From assembly GCF_037039395.1 (NCBI RefSeq), contig NZ_CP146242.1, forward strand, positions 372,001 through 436,000: DNA of 64,000 nucleotides, read 5' to 3'. This document shows, piece after piece, positions 7,621 to 17,609 of the stretch. The notes beneath the pieces are model-generated. The model was given only the letters and a program-made list of their open reading frames with translations, was not told where the DNA came from and ran no database searches. The stretch comes from Agrobacterium vitis (GTDB taxonomy: Bacteria; Pseudomonadota; Alphaproteobacteria; Rhizobiales; Rhizobiaceae). A program made the translations under genes and the position numbers. Positions within the stretch are counted from its first letter, which is position 1, and each line of letters starts with the position of its first letter.

Positions 7621-8649
7621 CTATGCGATGGCGTTTGTGTATACCGTCTGCCGAGTCATCACGGCCCATGCGATCCGCGCCATCTTGTTCGCCAGCGCCA
7701 CGGTCGTCAGGCGCGGGGGCTTCGTTAACAACAATTTCCTGACCCACTCGATGAGCGGCCCGTGCATCTTATGCCTGACATGCCTGAGGACGGCTGTCGC
7801 GCCGACGATCAGCAGCGTTCGCAGATATCGGTTCCCGGCCTTCGTGATCCTGCCGAGGCGCTCTTTTCCTCCAGACGAATTCGATCGTGGCGTCAGCCCG
7901 AGCCATGCGGCAAATTCTCGCCCCGACCTGAAGACTGACGCATCAGGCACCGTCGCCGCCAGTGCTGTGGCAGTGATGACGCCGACGCCCGGGATCGTCG
8001 CAAGCCTGCGGCCTGCTTCGCTCGTTCGTTGCCATTCGCGTATCTTGGCTTCAAGTGTCCTGACCTCGGCGGTCAGGGAGTCGATTTGCCTGGCCAAGGA
8101 TACGACAATGTCAGTCACGAGCGGCGGAACGTCCAGCTCTGTCGGCTCGTGTGCGAGCACCCGCTCGACGAGCTCTGCCGTTCTTTCGATCCCGACCGGC
8201 GCCACGATGCCGATCTCGGTGAGATGGCCTCGTAAGGCGTTCACCAGCATGGTCCTCTGCCGGATGAGGAGAGCACGCGACTTGTGCACCATCAGGATCG
8301 ACTGCTGCGACGCGGTTTTGATTGGAACGAACCGCATGGTCGGCCGGGTCACAGCCTCGCAGATCGCCTCGGCATCCACCATGTCGTTCTTCCCCCGCTT
8401 CACGTACGGCTTCACATAAGCCGGCGCCATCAGCTTGACCTCATGGCCCATGCCTGTCAGTTCGCGAGCCCAGTGATGCGCGGAGCCGCACGCCTCCATG
8501 CCGATCAGACTCGGCTCCAGCTTGGCAAAGAATGCAAGAAGGTGTGTGCGCCGGAGTTTCTGAGCGATCACGACACGACTGCTGTCATCAATGCCGTGAA
8601 CCTGGAAGACATTCTTTGCAAGGTCGATTCCGATTGTCAGCCTGGACAT
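7621..8649 (-). CDS. IS110-family (IS1111 group) transposase
   Basis: A 342-residue transposase/recombinase. The N-terminal RuvC-like DEDD domain has candidate acidic residues D9 (GIDLAKN), E52 (GMEACGS), D89 and D92 (KNDMVDAEA). A coiled middle segment (about residues 185-210) is followed by the C-terminal Tnp_20 domain with IPGVGVITATAL and GLTPRSNSSGGKERLG. Ser258/Ser259 in that motif is the candidate nucleophile. No frameshift or internal stop is seen, so the element may be active. RNA-guided recombination is known for the family; activity here is inferred. Confidence 0.93.
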   Translation of the reverse strand: MSRLTIGIDLAKNVFQVHGIDDSSRVVIAQKLRRTHLLAFFAKLEPSLIGMEACGSAHHWARELTGMGHEVKLMAPAYVKPYVKRGKNDMVDAEAICEAVTRPTMRFVPIKTASQQSILMVHKSRALLIRQRTMLVNALRGHLTEIGIVAPVGIERTAELVERVLAHEPTELDVPPLVTDIVVSLARQIDSLTAEVRTLEAKIREWQRTSEAGRRLATIPGVGVITATALAATVPDASVFRSGREFAAWLGLTPRSNSSGGKERLGRITKAGNRYLRTLLIVGATAVLRHVRHKMHGPLIEWVRKLLLTKPPRLTTVALANKMARIAWAVMTRQTVYTNAIA

Positions 8650-8705
8650 CCCGTTTCCTTTCCAACGTTTGATTGGTCCCTGCCGATATTCTCGGCGGTA
8701 GTGGT

Positions 8706-8718
8706 GGGGGTGTCCACA
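8706..8718 (+). repeat. right inverted repeat of the IS1111-group element
   Basis: GGGGGTGTCCACA, exact reverse complement of 7365-7377. It lies 56 bases upstream of the transposase start. Confidence 0.9.
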
Positions 8719-8804
8719 TCATCAATAACACCAGCCCGGCATTTCAGTCTTGAAGAAAAGTGATAGGGTCCGGCTACCATTATTGTTCGCAAAAAGCTGT
8801 TTCC

Positions 8805-9968
8805 ATGACCCTCCCTGCCTTTTCCATCCCCCCCTCCGATGAATTCCTGACCGCTCCGCTGCGCGTGACAATCGACCTGCAAGCACTGGCCGACAATTGG
8901 CGCGAGATGGCGCAGCGATCCGGCAAGGCGCGGGCGGGTGCCGTGGTGAAGGCCGATGGCTACGGAATCGGCATCGAGGATGCCGGTCAGACGCTTTACA
9001 ATGCGGGTGCGCGGGATTTTTTCGTGGCGCTGCCATCGGAAGGCGCGACCTTGCGGACCTATGCGCCGGACGCCCGGATTTTCGTACTGTCAGGGATCTG
9101 GGAAGGAATGGAACCGCTGTTTTTCGAGCATGACCTGGTGCCGGTGATTGCCAGTGAGGAACAGTTGGCGTTCTGGATGCGGGCCGTGGCCGAGCATGGT
9201 GATCATCCATGCGCCCTGCATGTCGATACCGGTTTCAACCGGCTGGGCCTCAGCATGGACGACGCAATGTTCCTGGCGACTGACGTTTCGCGCCCGGCCA
9301 GCTTTTCACCGGTGCTGATTTTGAGCCATCTCGCCTGCGCAGACGATCCATCCTCGCCGATGAACCAGCAGCAATTGCAGGCTTTTCATCAGGTTAGCGC
9401 GGCTTTCGAGGGAATTGAATCAAGCCTTTCAGCCTCTGCTGGAACTTTACTCGGCCCCGGTTACCACTTCGACCTCACCCGCCCCGGCATCGCGCTTTAC
9501 GGCGGCGAAGCGGTCATGGGCCTGCCCAACCCGATGCGCCCAGTGGTCAAGGCCGAGGCGCGCATTCTCCAGATCCGCCAGGCCAGGAACGGGGAAACCG
9601 TCAGCTACGGCGCCACCTGCAAGTTGGCGAGAGAAAGCCGTCTGGCCATTGCCTCCGTCGGCTATGCCGATGGCTACCTGCGCAATCTCTCAGGCCACGG
9701 CACGGCATTGCGCGATACCGGATCGCCGGGGGCCTATGGCTCTATCGCCGGATACAAGGTGCCGGTGGTTGGCCGCATCACCATGGACATGACGATCTTC
9801 GACGTCAGTGACGTGCCGGAAAAAGCGATTGCCGCTGGCGACTATATCGAACTGTTCGGGCCAAACATGCCCATCGATGACGTCGCCCGGGCGGCAGGCA
9901 CGATCGGCTATGAAATGCTGACCGGCCTCGGCCTGCGCTATGAGCGGCATTATCTGGAGGCCGAATAG
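8805..9968 (+). CDS. alr: alanine racemase
   Basis: A 387-residue PLP enzyme that interconverts L- and D-alanine for peptidoglycan. The PLP lysine is K49 in AVVKADGYG and the second catalytic base is Y268 in VSYGATC. HVDTGFNRLGLS and the C-terminal VGRITMDMTIFDVSD block also match the family. The ATG at 8805 (MTLPAFS) is preferred over an in-frame start at 8760, which would add 15 residues reaching toward the IS end. dnaB-alr-radA is a usual rhizobial order; the accessory DNA and IS now separate dnaB from alr, leaving about 86 bases of its own upstream region. Confidence 0.95.
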   Translation: MTLPAFSIPPSDEFLTAPLRVTIDLQALADNWREMAQRSGKARAGAVVKADGYGIGIEDAGQTLYNAGARDFFVALPSEGATLRTYAPDARIFVLSGIWEGMEPLFFEHDLVPVIASEEQLAFWMRAVAEHGDHPCALHVDTGFNRLGLSMDDAMFLATDVSRPASFSPVLILSHLACADDPSSPMNQQQLQAFHQVSAAFEGIESSLSASAGTLLGPGYHFDLTRPGIALYGGEAVMGLPNPMRPVVKAEARILQIRQARNGETVSYGATCKLARESRLAIASVGYADGYLRNLSGHGTALRDTGSPGAYGSIAGYKVPVVGRITMDMTIFDVSDVPEKAIAAGDYIELFGPNMPIDDVARAAGTIGYEMLTGLGLRYERHYLEAE

Positions 9969-10093
9969 GACTTTAGCCCCTTGCATCGGCCCGGCATTTC
10001 TCTTAGTTGATAGCACGTATTCACTTTTTGTTCTCATCCTTCCCCTCGCATCGCGATGCCGGGATGGTGCAATCTTCGTGCGAAAGGCAATGC

Positions 10094-11494
10094 ATGGCCA
10101 AGGCCAAGACCCAATTCATCTGCCAGAACTGCGGAACGGTTCACAGCCGCTGGGCTGGAAAATGCGATGGTTGCGCACAATGGAACACCATTGTCGAGGA
10201 AGACCCGATGGGTGGCATCGGCTCTGGTCCCGGCAAGGTGCCAAAGAAAGGCCGGGCGGTGACGCTGACCTCGCTGTCGGGCGAAATCGAGGAAGCGCCT
10301 CGCATTCCGACCGGCCTGTCGGAGCTGGACCGGGCGACCGGCGGCGGTTTCGTGCGCGGCTCCGCCGTGCTGATCGGCGGCGATCCGGGCATCGGTAAAT
10401 CCACCCTGCTGATGCAGGCCGCCGCCGCCTTGTCGCGGCAGGGTCATCGCGTCGTCTATGTCTCGGGCGAAGAGGCGGTAGCCCAGGTGCGGCTGCGCGC
10501 CCAGCGGCTGAACGCCGCCGATACCGATGTGCTGCTGGCAGCGGAAACCAATGTCGAGGATATTCTGGCGACAATTTCCGAAGGCAAACGGCCCGATCTT
10601 GTCATCATCGATTCGATCCAGACTCTCTGGAGCGATACTGCCGATTCGGCCCCCGGCACGGTGACGCAGGTGCGCACCGGCGTGCAGGCGATGATTCGTT
10701 TCGCCAAACAGACTGGTGCCACCATGGTTCTGGTCGGCCACGTCACCAAGGAGGGCCAGATCGCCGGTCCCCGCGTCGTAGAACACATGGTCGATGCGGT
10801 CCTCTATTTTGAGGGCGACCGGGGCCACCATTACCGCATCCTGCGCACCGTCAAGAACCGTTTCGGACCCACCGACGAAATCGGCGTGTTCGAAATGTCG
10901 GACCGGGGCCTGCGAGAAGTCGCCAATCCCTCGGAACTGTTTCTGGGCGAACGCAATGAAAAAGCGCCGGGCGCTGCGGTATTTGCTGGCATGGAAGGCA
11001 CACGGCCCGTGCTGGTCGAAGTGCAGGCGCTGGTGGCCGCGACAGCGCTTGGCACGCCGCGCCGAGCCGTGGTTGGCTGGGATTCCAGCCGCCTGGCAAT
11101 GATTCTGGCCGTACTGGAGGCCCATTGCGGTGTCAGGCTTGGCCAGCACGATGTCTATCTGAATGTGGCAGGCGGCTACCGAATCACCGAACCCGCCGCG
11201 GACATGGCGATTGCCTCGGCGCTGGTCTCATCGCTGGCTGGCGTCGCTCTGCCCGCCGATTGCGTCTATTTCGGCGAAATAAGCCTTTCAGGTGCGGTTC
11301 GGCCGGTATCGCACACAGCGCAGCGGTTGAAAGAGGCCGAAAAACTTGGCTTTTCCTCCGCCGTGCTGCCCGCTTCTTCCGTCGATCTGCCGAAACGCAC
11401 CGGCAAATGGGGCGAAATCGAAAGCCTGCCGGATCTGGTGGCGCGCATTGCCGGATCGAAACTGAAATCGCGCCAGCAGGGCAATGAGGATTGA
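10094..11494 (+). CDS. radA: DNA repair protein RadA (branch-migration helicase)
   Basis: A 466-residue protein with a C4 zinc finger (CQNCGTVHSRWAGKCDGC, residues ~10-27), Walker A GGDPGIGKST near residue 95, a Walker B-like LVIIDSIQTLWS, the RadA-specific KNRFG motif, and a Lon-type C-terminal domain (DVYLNVAGGYRITEPAADMA). It promotes branch migration during recombinational repair. The ATG at 10094 (MAKAKTQF) is preceded by GAAAGG and gives the normal start; an upstream in-frame ATG at 10007 would add a non-conserved 29-residue stretch. Confidence 0.96.
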   Translation: MAKAKTQFICQNCGTVHSRWAGKCDGCAQWNTIVEEDPMGGIGSGPGKVPKKGRAVTLTSLSGEIEEAPRIPTGLSELDRATGGGFVRGSAVLIGGDPGIGKSTLLMQAAAALSRQGHRVVYVSGEEAVAQVRLRAQRLNAADTDVLLAAETNVEDILATISEGKRPDLVIIDSIQTLWSDTADSAPGTVTQVRTGVQAMIRFAKQTGATMVLVGHVTKEGQIAGPRVVEHMVDAVLYFEGDRGHHYRILRTVKNRFGPTDEIGVFEMSDRGLREVANPSELFLGERNEKAPGAAVFAGMEGTRPVLVEVQALVAATALGTPRRAVVGWDSSRLAMILAVLEAHCGVRLGQHDVYLNVAGGYRITEPAADMAIASALVSSLAGVALPADCVYFGEISLSGAVRPVSHTAQRLKEAEKLGFSSAVLPASSVDLPKRTGKWGEIESLPDLVARIAGSKLKSRQQGNED

Positions 11495-11630
11495 TGCAAG
11501 GGCTCGGTCGCACCAGTAGCGGCCAGGTTGCGAGCCTTGTCGCTCATAACGGTTGATTGCTTGTAGCCTGGAATTGACAGGGCCGGACCCCTTCCCCTAC
11601 ATGAACGGCAACGGACTGCAAGAGGACGCT

Positions 11631-12641
11631 ATGGGAAAGACACGGACGGCATTGGTGACCGGCGGCGCTGGATTTCTCGGTTCCCACGTCTGCGCACGAT
11701 TGCTTGACGAAGGCTGCGATGTGGTCTGCCTGGACAATCTCCAGACCGGGCGGCGCAAGAATATCGAACCTCTGCTGGCCAATCCCAAACTGTCCTTCAT
11801 CCAGGCCGATGTCCGCGATCCCTTGCCGGAAGGCCGCTACGACGAGATCTGGAATCTCGCCTGCCCCGCCTCGCCGCCGCAATATCAGATCGATCCTGTT
11901 GGCACGATGTTGATCAACGTGCTCGGCATGAAAAACGTGCTGGACCTGGCTGTCGCCTGCGGCGCGCGGGTGTTTCAGGCGTCGACCAGCGAGATCTACG
12001 GCGATCCGCAGGTTCATCCGCAGACGGAAAGCTATCGTGGCGCAGTCAACACGATAGGGCCTCGCGCCTGCTATGACGAAGGCAAGCGCGCCGCCGAAAC
12101 CCTGTGTTTCGATTATCACCGCCAGCATGGCGTTGAAATCAAGGTGGTGCGGATCTTCAACACCTATGGGCCCAACATGGACCCGCAGGACGGACGGGTG
12201 GTTTCCAACTTCATCGTTCGCGCCCTGGAAGAGGCGCCGCTGGAGCTTTATGGCGGCGGCACCCAGACCCGGTCCTTCTGCTATGTCGATGATCTGATCG
12301 AGGGTTTTTTCCGGCTGATGCGCTCCGACGCCTCGATCACCGGGCCTGTGAATATCGGCGATCCCGGCGAGTTTACCGTGCGGGAACTGGCTGACATCAT
12401 TCTGGAAATGACCGGAAGCCGGTCGGTTATCGTCGACAGGCCGCTGCCGAAGGACGATCCGCTGCTGCGGCGTCCCGACATCACCCTTGCCGGGCAATTG
12501 CTGGGCTGGGCGCCGAAAGTGCGGCTGCGCGAAGGACTGAAGCGGTCGATCCCGTATTTTGCGGCGGAAACGGGACGCACCATTAACATCAGTGCTGTCA
12601 ACACCAGAGCAGCCAACATCAATCTGGATACATTGTCATGA
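11631..12641 (+). CDS. UDP-glucuronate decarboxylase / UDP-xylose synthase-like NAD-dependent epimerase
   Basis: A 336-residue extended SDR. It has the Rossmann motif GGAGFLGSH, the UXS-like block [18 protein letters not shown], and active-site [11 protein letters not shown] (Tyr and Lys near residues 147 and 151). [20 protein letters not shown] also matches UXS. UXS enzymes convert UDP-glucuronate, the product of the downstream Ugd, to UDP-xylose, so the neighbourhood is coherent. AGAGGA precedes the ATG. Its stop overlaps the galE start (ATGA). dTDP-glucose dehydratase-type activity is a less likely alternative. Confidence 0.82.
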   Translation: MGKTRTALVTGGAGFLGSHVCARLLDEGCDVVCLDNLQTGRRKNIEPLLANPKLSFIQADVRDPLPEGRYDEIWNLACPASPPQYQIDPVGTMLINVLGMKNVLDLAVACGARVFQASTSEIYGDPQVHPQTESYRGAVNTIGPRACYDEGKRAAETLCFDYHRQHGVEIKVVRIFNTYGPNMDPQDGRVVSNFIVRALEEAPLELYGGGTQTRSFCYVDDLIEGFFRLMRSDASITGPVNIGDPGEFTVRELADIILEMTGSRSVIVDRPLPKDDPLLRRPDITLAGQLLGWAPKVRLREGLKRSIPYFAAETGRTINISAVNTRAANINLDTLS

Positions 12642-13612
12642 AGAACATCCTTGTTGTCGGCGGTGCCGGCTATATCGGAAGCCATGCCTGCAAGGCCTTG
12701 TCCAAGGCGGGCTACACACCAGTTGTTTATGACAACCTGGTCCACGGCCATGCGGATTCGGTCAAATGGGGACCGTTCGAACAAGGTGACATTGCCGATG
12801 GCGAACGGCTCGATGCGGTTCTCAGCAAATACCAGCCGGAATGCGTGATGCATTTCGCCGCCTTTGCCGCTGTTGGCGAATCGGTGACGGACCCGGCGAA
12901 ATATTACAATAACAACATCCATGGTTCGGTCTGCCTGCTGGACGCCATGCGCCGCAACGGCGTCGACACCATCGTGTTTTCCTCCACCTGCGCCACCTAT
13001 GGCGAGGTCAAAAGCCTGCCAATCGTCGAGGAAGCGCCGCAGAGCCCGGTCAATCCCTATGGATTTTCCAAGCTGGTGATCGAGCAGGCGCTGAAGGATT
13101 ACGGCCATGCCTATGGATTGAAATGGGTGGCCATGCGCTATTTCAACGCCGCCGGTCTCGATCCGGAAGGCGATCTTGGCGAACGTCACGACCCGGAAAC
13201 CCATGCGATTCCGCTGGCGGTTCTGGCAGCCATGCGCCAGACCGAGTTTAATGTGTTCGGCACCGATTACGATACGCCTGATGGCACGGCGATCCGCGAC
13301 TATATCCATGTCTGCGATCTTGCCGACGCCCATGTCCTGGCCATCGACTACCTGCAAAAGGGTGGCGAAAGTGGCGCCTTCAATCTGGCGACCGGCAAGG
13401 GAACATCGGTCAAGGAATTGCTGGACGCGGTGTCTCAGGCGGTCGGCGCCGACGTGCCGATCAAATATGCGCCGAGGCGGGCTGGCGATGCGCCGGTTCT
13501 TTACGCCTCCGGCGACAAGGCCCGCAGCCTGCTGGGCTGGACGCCCCAATATACCGATATCAACCTGATCGTGAAAACGGCGGCGGACTGGTTCAAGGCA
13601 CACCGCAATTAA
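12638..13612 (+). CDS. galE: UDP-glucose 4-epimerase
   Basis: A 324-residue extended SDR translationally coupled to the preceding gene. It has GGAGYIGSH, the catalytic SSTCATYGE and NPYGFSK segments, [18 protein letters not shown] and [17 protein letters not shown], all typical of GalE. It interconverts UDP-glucose and UDP-galactose, supplying galactose for exopolysaccharide or lipopolysaccharide. The length is normal. Confidence 0.93.
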   Translation: MKNILVVGGAGYIGSHACKALSKAGYTPVVYDNLVHGHADSVKWGPFEQGDIADGERLDAVLSKYQPECVMHFAAFAAVGESVTDPAKYYNNNIHGSVCLLDAMRRNGVDTIVFSSTCATYGEVKSLPIVEEAPQSPVNPYGFSKLVIEQALKDYGHAYGLKWVAMRYFNAAGLDPEGDLGERHDPETHAIPLAVLAAMRQTEFNVFGTDYDTPDGTAIRDYIHVCDLADAHVLAIDYLQKGGESGAFNLATGKGTSVKELLDAVSQAVGADVPIKYAPRRAGDAPVLYASGDKARSLLGWTPQYTDINLIVKTAADWFKAHRN

Positions 13613-13725
13613 GGCCAACAAAACCAGGGATTGTCGACATGGTTCGACATGAACCGCAAGGCAATCCCGTCCACCGTATACCCCCCGCCCATCCCACACC
13701 CTTTGACAGGAAAGCGGCAGAATTC

Positions 13726-15042
13726 ATGAACGTTCGCATTACCATGGTAGGCACCGGCTATGTGGGCCTGGTCAGCGGCGCATGCTTTGCCGAGCTGGGC
13801 CATGACGTGATCTGCGTCGACAAGGACCAGCGCAAGATTGAAATGCTGCATCAGGGCAAGATGCCAATCTATGAGCCGGGCCTGGATGAACTGGTGCAGC
13901 GCAATGTCGCTGCCGGGCGCATCACCTTCACCACCGACCTTGCCGCAAGCGTCAAGGACCGTGATGCCGTGTTCATCGCCGTCGGCACGCCAACCGAGGC
14001 GGGCTCGGACCGCGCCGACCTGAAATATGTGTTTGCCGCCGCCGCCGAGATTGCCAAGGCCGTCACCGGCTTTACCGTCATCGTCACCAAATCGACGGTA
14101 CCGGTTGGCACCAACCGTCAGGTGTTTGACATCGCCAAGGCCAATGCCGCCCCTGATGTACAGATCGCTGTTGCCTCCAATCCCGAATTTCTGCGCGAAG
14201 GCGCCGCCATCAAGGATTTCCTGGAGCCGGACCGGATCGTCGTCGGCGTCGATACCCCTCAGTCTGGTGAGGTGATGGAGCGGATTTATGCGCCGCTGCT
14301 GCTGAACGGCAATGTTCCCTTCTTCAGCACCGGGATTGAGACGGCTGAACTGATCAAATATGCCGCCAATGCCTTTCTCGCCGTCAAGATCAGCTTCATC
14401 AATGAAATGGCCAATCTGTGCGAGGCCGTCGGCGCCACGGTCGAAGACGTGGCCCATGGCATCGGTCTGGACAAGCGGATCGGCCGGGCCTTTCTCAATA
14501 CCGGCCCGGGCTGGGGCGGCTCCTGCTTTCCCAAGGATACCCGCGCGCTTCTGGCGACCGCCGCCGATGCCGGGATCGACTCACGTGTCGTCTCCTCGGC
14601 AGTCGATGCCAACAACCAGCGCAAGGCCGATATGGTCACCCGGGTGATCGAAGCCGCGGGCGGCGATGTCGCGGGCAAGAAAATCGCCGTGCTGGGTGTG
14701 ACCTTCAAAGGCCAGACCGATGACATGCGCGAAAGCACCAGCCTGGTGATGCTGCCCGCCTTGCAGGCAAAAGGCGCAAAGGTCGCCGCTTTCGATCCGT
14801 CGAACCCGCATGACGCCGCAAGCCAATTGCCGGGCGTCGAAATGACCAAGACAGCCAAGGAAGCCGCGACCGGTGCCGATGTTCTGGTCATCCTCACCGA
14901 CTGGATGGTCTTCAAGACCTATAATTTCAAGGAAATCGCCAGTGTCATGGCTTCTCCTGTACTGGTCGATCTTCGCAATATGTTCAGTGCCAATGAAGCG
15001 CAGAAGAACGGCTTTTCCCATTATGTCTCTCTGGGACGGTGA
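13726..15042 (+). CDS. ugd: UDP-glucose 6-dehydrogenase
   Basis: A 438-residue enzyme that oxidises UDP-glucose to UDP-glucuronate with NAD+. The N-terminal Rossmann motif is GTGYVGLVSG, STVPVGT and SNPEFLREG follow, and the catalytic cysteine is in GPGWGGSCFPKD near residue 265. The GVTFKGQTDDMRES block lies in the UDP-binding domain. The ATG at 13726 starts directly at the Rossmann fold; an in-frame ATG 87 bases upstream adds unconserved residues. It ends the UXS-galE-ugd cassette placed between radA and cvpA. Confidence 0.95.
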   Translation: MNVRITMVGTGYVGLVSGACFAELGHDVICVDKDQRKIEMLHQGKMPIYEPGLDELVQRNVAAGRITFTTDLAASVKDRDAVFIAVGTPTEAGSDRADLKYVFAAAAEIAKAVTGFTVIVTKSTVPVGTNRQVFDIAKANAAPDVQIAVASNPEFLREGAAIKDFLEPDRIVVGVDTPQSGEVMERIYAPLLLNGNVPFFSTGIETAELIKYAANAFLAVKISFINEMANLCEAVGATVEDVAHGIGLDKRIGRAFLNTGPGWGGSCFPKDTRALLATAADAGIDSRVVSSAVDANNQRKADMVTRVIEAAGGDVAGKKIAVLGVTFKGQTDDMRESTSLVMLPALQAKGAKVAAFDPSNPHDAASQLPGVEMTKTAKEAATGADVLVILTDWMVFKTYNFKEIASVMASPVLVDLRNMFSANEAQKNGFSHYVSLGR

Positions 15043-15231
15043 GTACTTCCTGGGAACGGGTCGTTCGGAATGATTTTTGGCGTAAAGTCACATTTGTGTA
15101 ACAAACTCGGCGAGGATTGATCCTTCCACTGCGTGACATCGTGGTGTAAGGAGAGGCCGCCGGAACAGCCGGACCGGAAAGATCAAGAAACCTGGCGACC
15201 CCTTCGCGGCCTAGTCCTGGAGTTGAACGGA

Positions 15232-15855
15232 ATGCCCATTACGATTTTCGACGGTATTGTCATCGGTGTCGTGCTGTTTTCAGCCGTGCTGGCGATGATC
15301 CGCGGCTTTTCACGCGAGATCCTGTCGATTGCCAGTTGGGTGGGCGCCATTGCGGCGGCCTATTATCTCTATCCCTTCATTCTTCCCTATGTGAAGAATT
15401 ATACCAATGACCAGCGGATCGCCGTTGCCGCCTCTGCCGGTGGCGTCTTCCTGCTTGCCCTGATCCTGATCTCGTTCATTACCTCGCGCATTGCCGATTT
15501 CATCATCGACAGCCGGATCGGCGCATTGGACCGCACTCTTGGCTTCCTGTTTGGAGCTGCGCGCGGCATCCTGCTGCTGGTGGTGGCCGTGGCGTTCTGG
15601 AACTGGCTGATCGATGCCAAGCAGCGGCCGGACTGGGTCAACAATGCCAAGTCGAAGCCGTTCCTCGATGCGCTGGTGGTCAAGCTGGAAGCCGTGCTTC
15701 CCGACGATATCGAGCCTCAACTGCGCGCCCGCATCCTCGGCAAGCAACAGACGGCACCAGCTGAAGGCCAGGCCCCTGCCGACGATGCACCTGCACAAAC
15801 GCCCGGCCAAACGCCAGCCCAGACACCAGGTCAGGCACCCGCGCCGGCCAACTGA
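15232..15855 (+). CDS. cvpA: CvpA family membrane protein
   Basis: A 207-residue protein with four hydrophobic segments (first FDGIVIGVVLFSAVLAMIRG) and the conserved RGFSREILSIASWVGA and IGALDRTLGFLFGAARG motifs of CvpA (named from colicin V production). It sits next to purF, its common partner in proteobacteria. The C-terminus is a low-complexity Pro/Gln/Ala tail with PAQTPGQ repeats. The ATG at 15232 was chosen since the upstream extension (from 15133) is non-hydrophobic and lacks family features. Confidence 0.9.
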   Translation: MPITIFDGIVIGVVLFSAVLAMIRGFSREILSIASWVGAIAAAYYLYPFILPYVKNYTNDQRIAVAASAGGVFLLALILISFITSRIADFIIDSRIGALDRTLGFLFGAARGILLLVVAVAFWNWLIDAKQRPDWVNNAKSKPFLDALVVKLEAVLPDDIEPQLRARILGKQQTAPAEGQAPADDAPAQTPGQTPAQTPGQAPAPAN

Positions 15856-16071
15856 TATCGTCGGCCTTCTGGACGTTGATAGCAGGCTTGCTTATATAGA
15901 GCTGGCCTGTCCGAATTGCTTAAGACCATCAGATCCTGCCAGGAACTGAACCCGGGGATTGAGCCGAGACAAAGAATGAGCGCTAACCATAATGGAAATC
16001 GGCGCTCCTCACTGCATTTCGTCACCCGTGCCCCGTATCGGCGCGCATGTATCGAGCAAAGGCTTGCTGCA

Positions 16072-17563
16072 ATGAAACAGTCTATTTCCTCGACTTTCCT
16101 CGAAGACCTCGATGGCGACACGCTGCATGAAGAATGCGGTGTGTTCGGCATTCTGGGCCATCAGGATGCCGCAACGCTGACCGCTCTCGGACTGCATGCG
16201 CTTCAGCATCGCGGCCAGGAGGCAGCCGGACTGGTTTCCTTTGACGGCAAGCAGTTTCACACCGAAAAGCATATGGGCCTTGTCGGCGACCATTATACCA
16301 ATCCGGCAACGCTCGCGAAATTGCCGGGTTCTGCGGCCATCGGCCATACCCGCTATTCCACCACTGGCGAAGTGGCGCTGCGCAATGTGCAGCCACTGTT
16401 TGCCGAACTGGAGGAAGGCGGCATCGCCATTGCCCATAACGGCAATTTCACCAATGGTCTGACGCTGCGCCGCCAGATCATCGCCACCGGCGCGATCTGT
16501 CAATCGACCTCCGATACGGAAGTCGTGCTGCATCTGATCGCCCGCTCCCGCCACAGTCTCGACCGCCGACCGCTTCATTGATGCCATCAGGCAGATGGAA
16601 GGCGGCTATTCGATGCTGGCCATGACCCGCACCAAGCTGATCGCCGCCCGCGACCCGATCGGCATCCGGCCTCTGGTGATGGGCGATCTCGACGGCAAGC
16701 CGATTTTCTGCTCGGAAACCTGCGCGCTGGACATTATCGGCGCGAAATTCGTACGCGATGTCGAAAACGGCGAAGTGATCATCTGCGAAATCCAGCCCGA
16801 CGGCTCGATCACCATCGACAGCCGCCGCCCGGCGCGTCCACAGGCCGAGCGTCCTTGCCTGTTCGAATATGTCTATTTCGCCCGCCCCGATTCGGTCGTC
16901 AGCGGTCGCAACGTCTACCAGACCCGCAAGGCCATGGGCATGAACCTGGCGCTGGAAGCGCCTTGCGACGGCGATGTCGTGGTGCCTGTTCCCGATGGCG
17001 GCACACCGGCAGCTCTGGGTTATGCCCAGGCCAGCGGCATTCCGTTCGAATACGGCATTATCCGCAATCACTATGTCGGGCGCACCTTTATCGAGCCGAC
17101 GCAGCAGATCCGCGCCTTTGGCGTCAAGCTGAAACATTCGGCCAACCGGGCGATGATCGAGGGCAAACGGGTCATCCTGGTGGACGATTCCATCGTGCGC
17201 GGTACGACCTCGCTGAAGATCGTCCAGATGATCCGCGATGCCGGTGCCAAGGAAGTTCATATTCGCGTGGCCAGCCCGATGATCTACCATCCGGATTTCT
17301 ACGGCATCGACACGCCGGATGCCGAAAAGCTGCTCGCCAATCAATATGCGGGTGCAGAAGCCATGGCGAAATTCATCGGTGCCGATTCGCTGGCCTTCCT
17401 ATCTATCGACGGGCTGTACATGGCGGTGGGCGGCGAGGCCCGCAATGCCGCCAATCCACAATTTACCGATCACTATTTCACCGGCGATTACCCGACCCGT
17501 CTTCTGGACAAGGAAGGCGAGAAAATGGGCCGCAAGGTGTCGGTTATGGCCAGCAATGGCTGA
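16072..17563 (+). pseudogene. purF: amidophosphoribosyltransferase PurF, frameshifted (possible sequence error)
   Basis: First committed enzyme of purine synthesis. The first frame (16072-16581) carries the short propeptide and nucleophile Cys22 (HEECGVFGILG), GHTRYSTTG and AHNGNFTN. The second frame (from about 16559 to 17563) begins STADRFIDAIRQMEGGYSML and holds ARDPIGIRPL, PVPDGGTPAALGYA and the PRPP loop VILVDDSIVRGTTS. The two frames join if one base is removed near 16551-16560. The total is then exactly 497 codons, the expected length, which favours a single-base error or a very recent mutation. Loss of PurF would cause purine auxotrophy. Confidence 0.9.
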
Positions 17564-17609
17564 GGCCGATTGTCGGCGTTTCATGAGATAATGAGGGGGA
17601 AGAGCGGAC

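Larger units (their letters stand above)
7365..8718 (-). mobile_element. IS110-family insertion sequence, IS1111 group
   Basis: Element of about 1.35 kb bounded by a perfect 13-bp inverted repeat: TGTGGACACCCCC at 7365-7377 and its complement at 8706-8718. A single DEDD transposase lies on the minus strand close to the right repeat (56 bases), and a long non-coding stretch of 243 bases lies between the transposase stop and the left repeat. Subterminal inverted repeats with the long non-coding segment downstream of the transposase are hallmarks of the IS1111 group. True ends probably extend a few bases beyond the repeats. No target duplication is evident, as expected for the family. Confidence 0.88.

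Noticed and set aside
7628..8419. 263-codon plus-strand open frame inside the IS
   Set aside because: Antisense to the DEDD transposase and without recognisable domains.
12281..13699. 472-codon minus-strand open frame
   Set aside because: Antisense to galE and the UXS-like gene.
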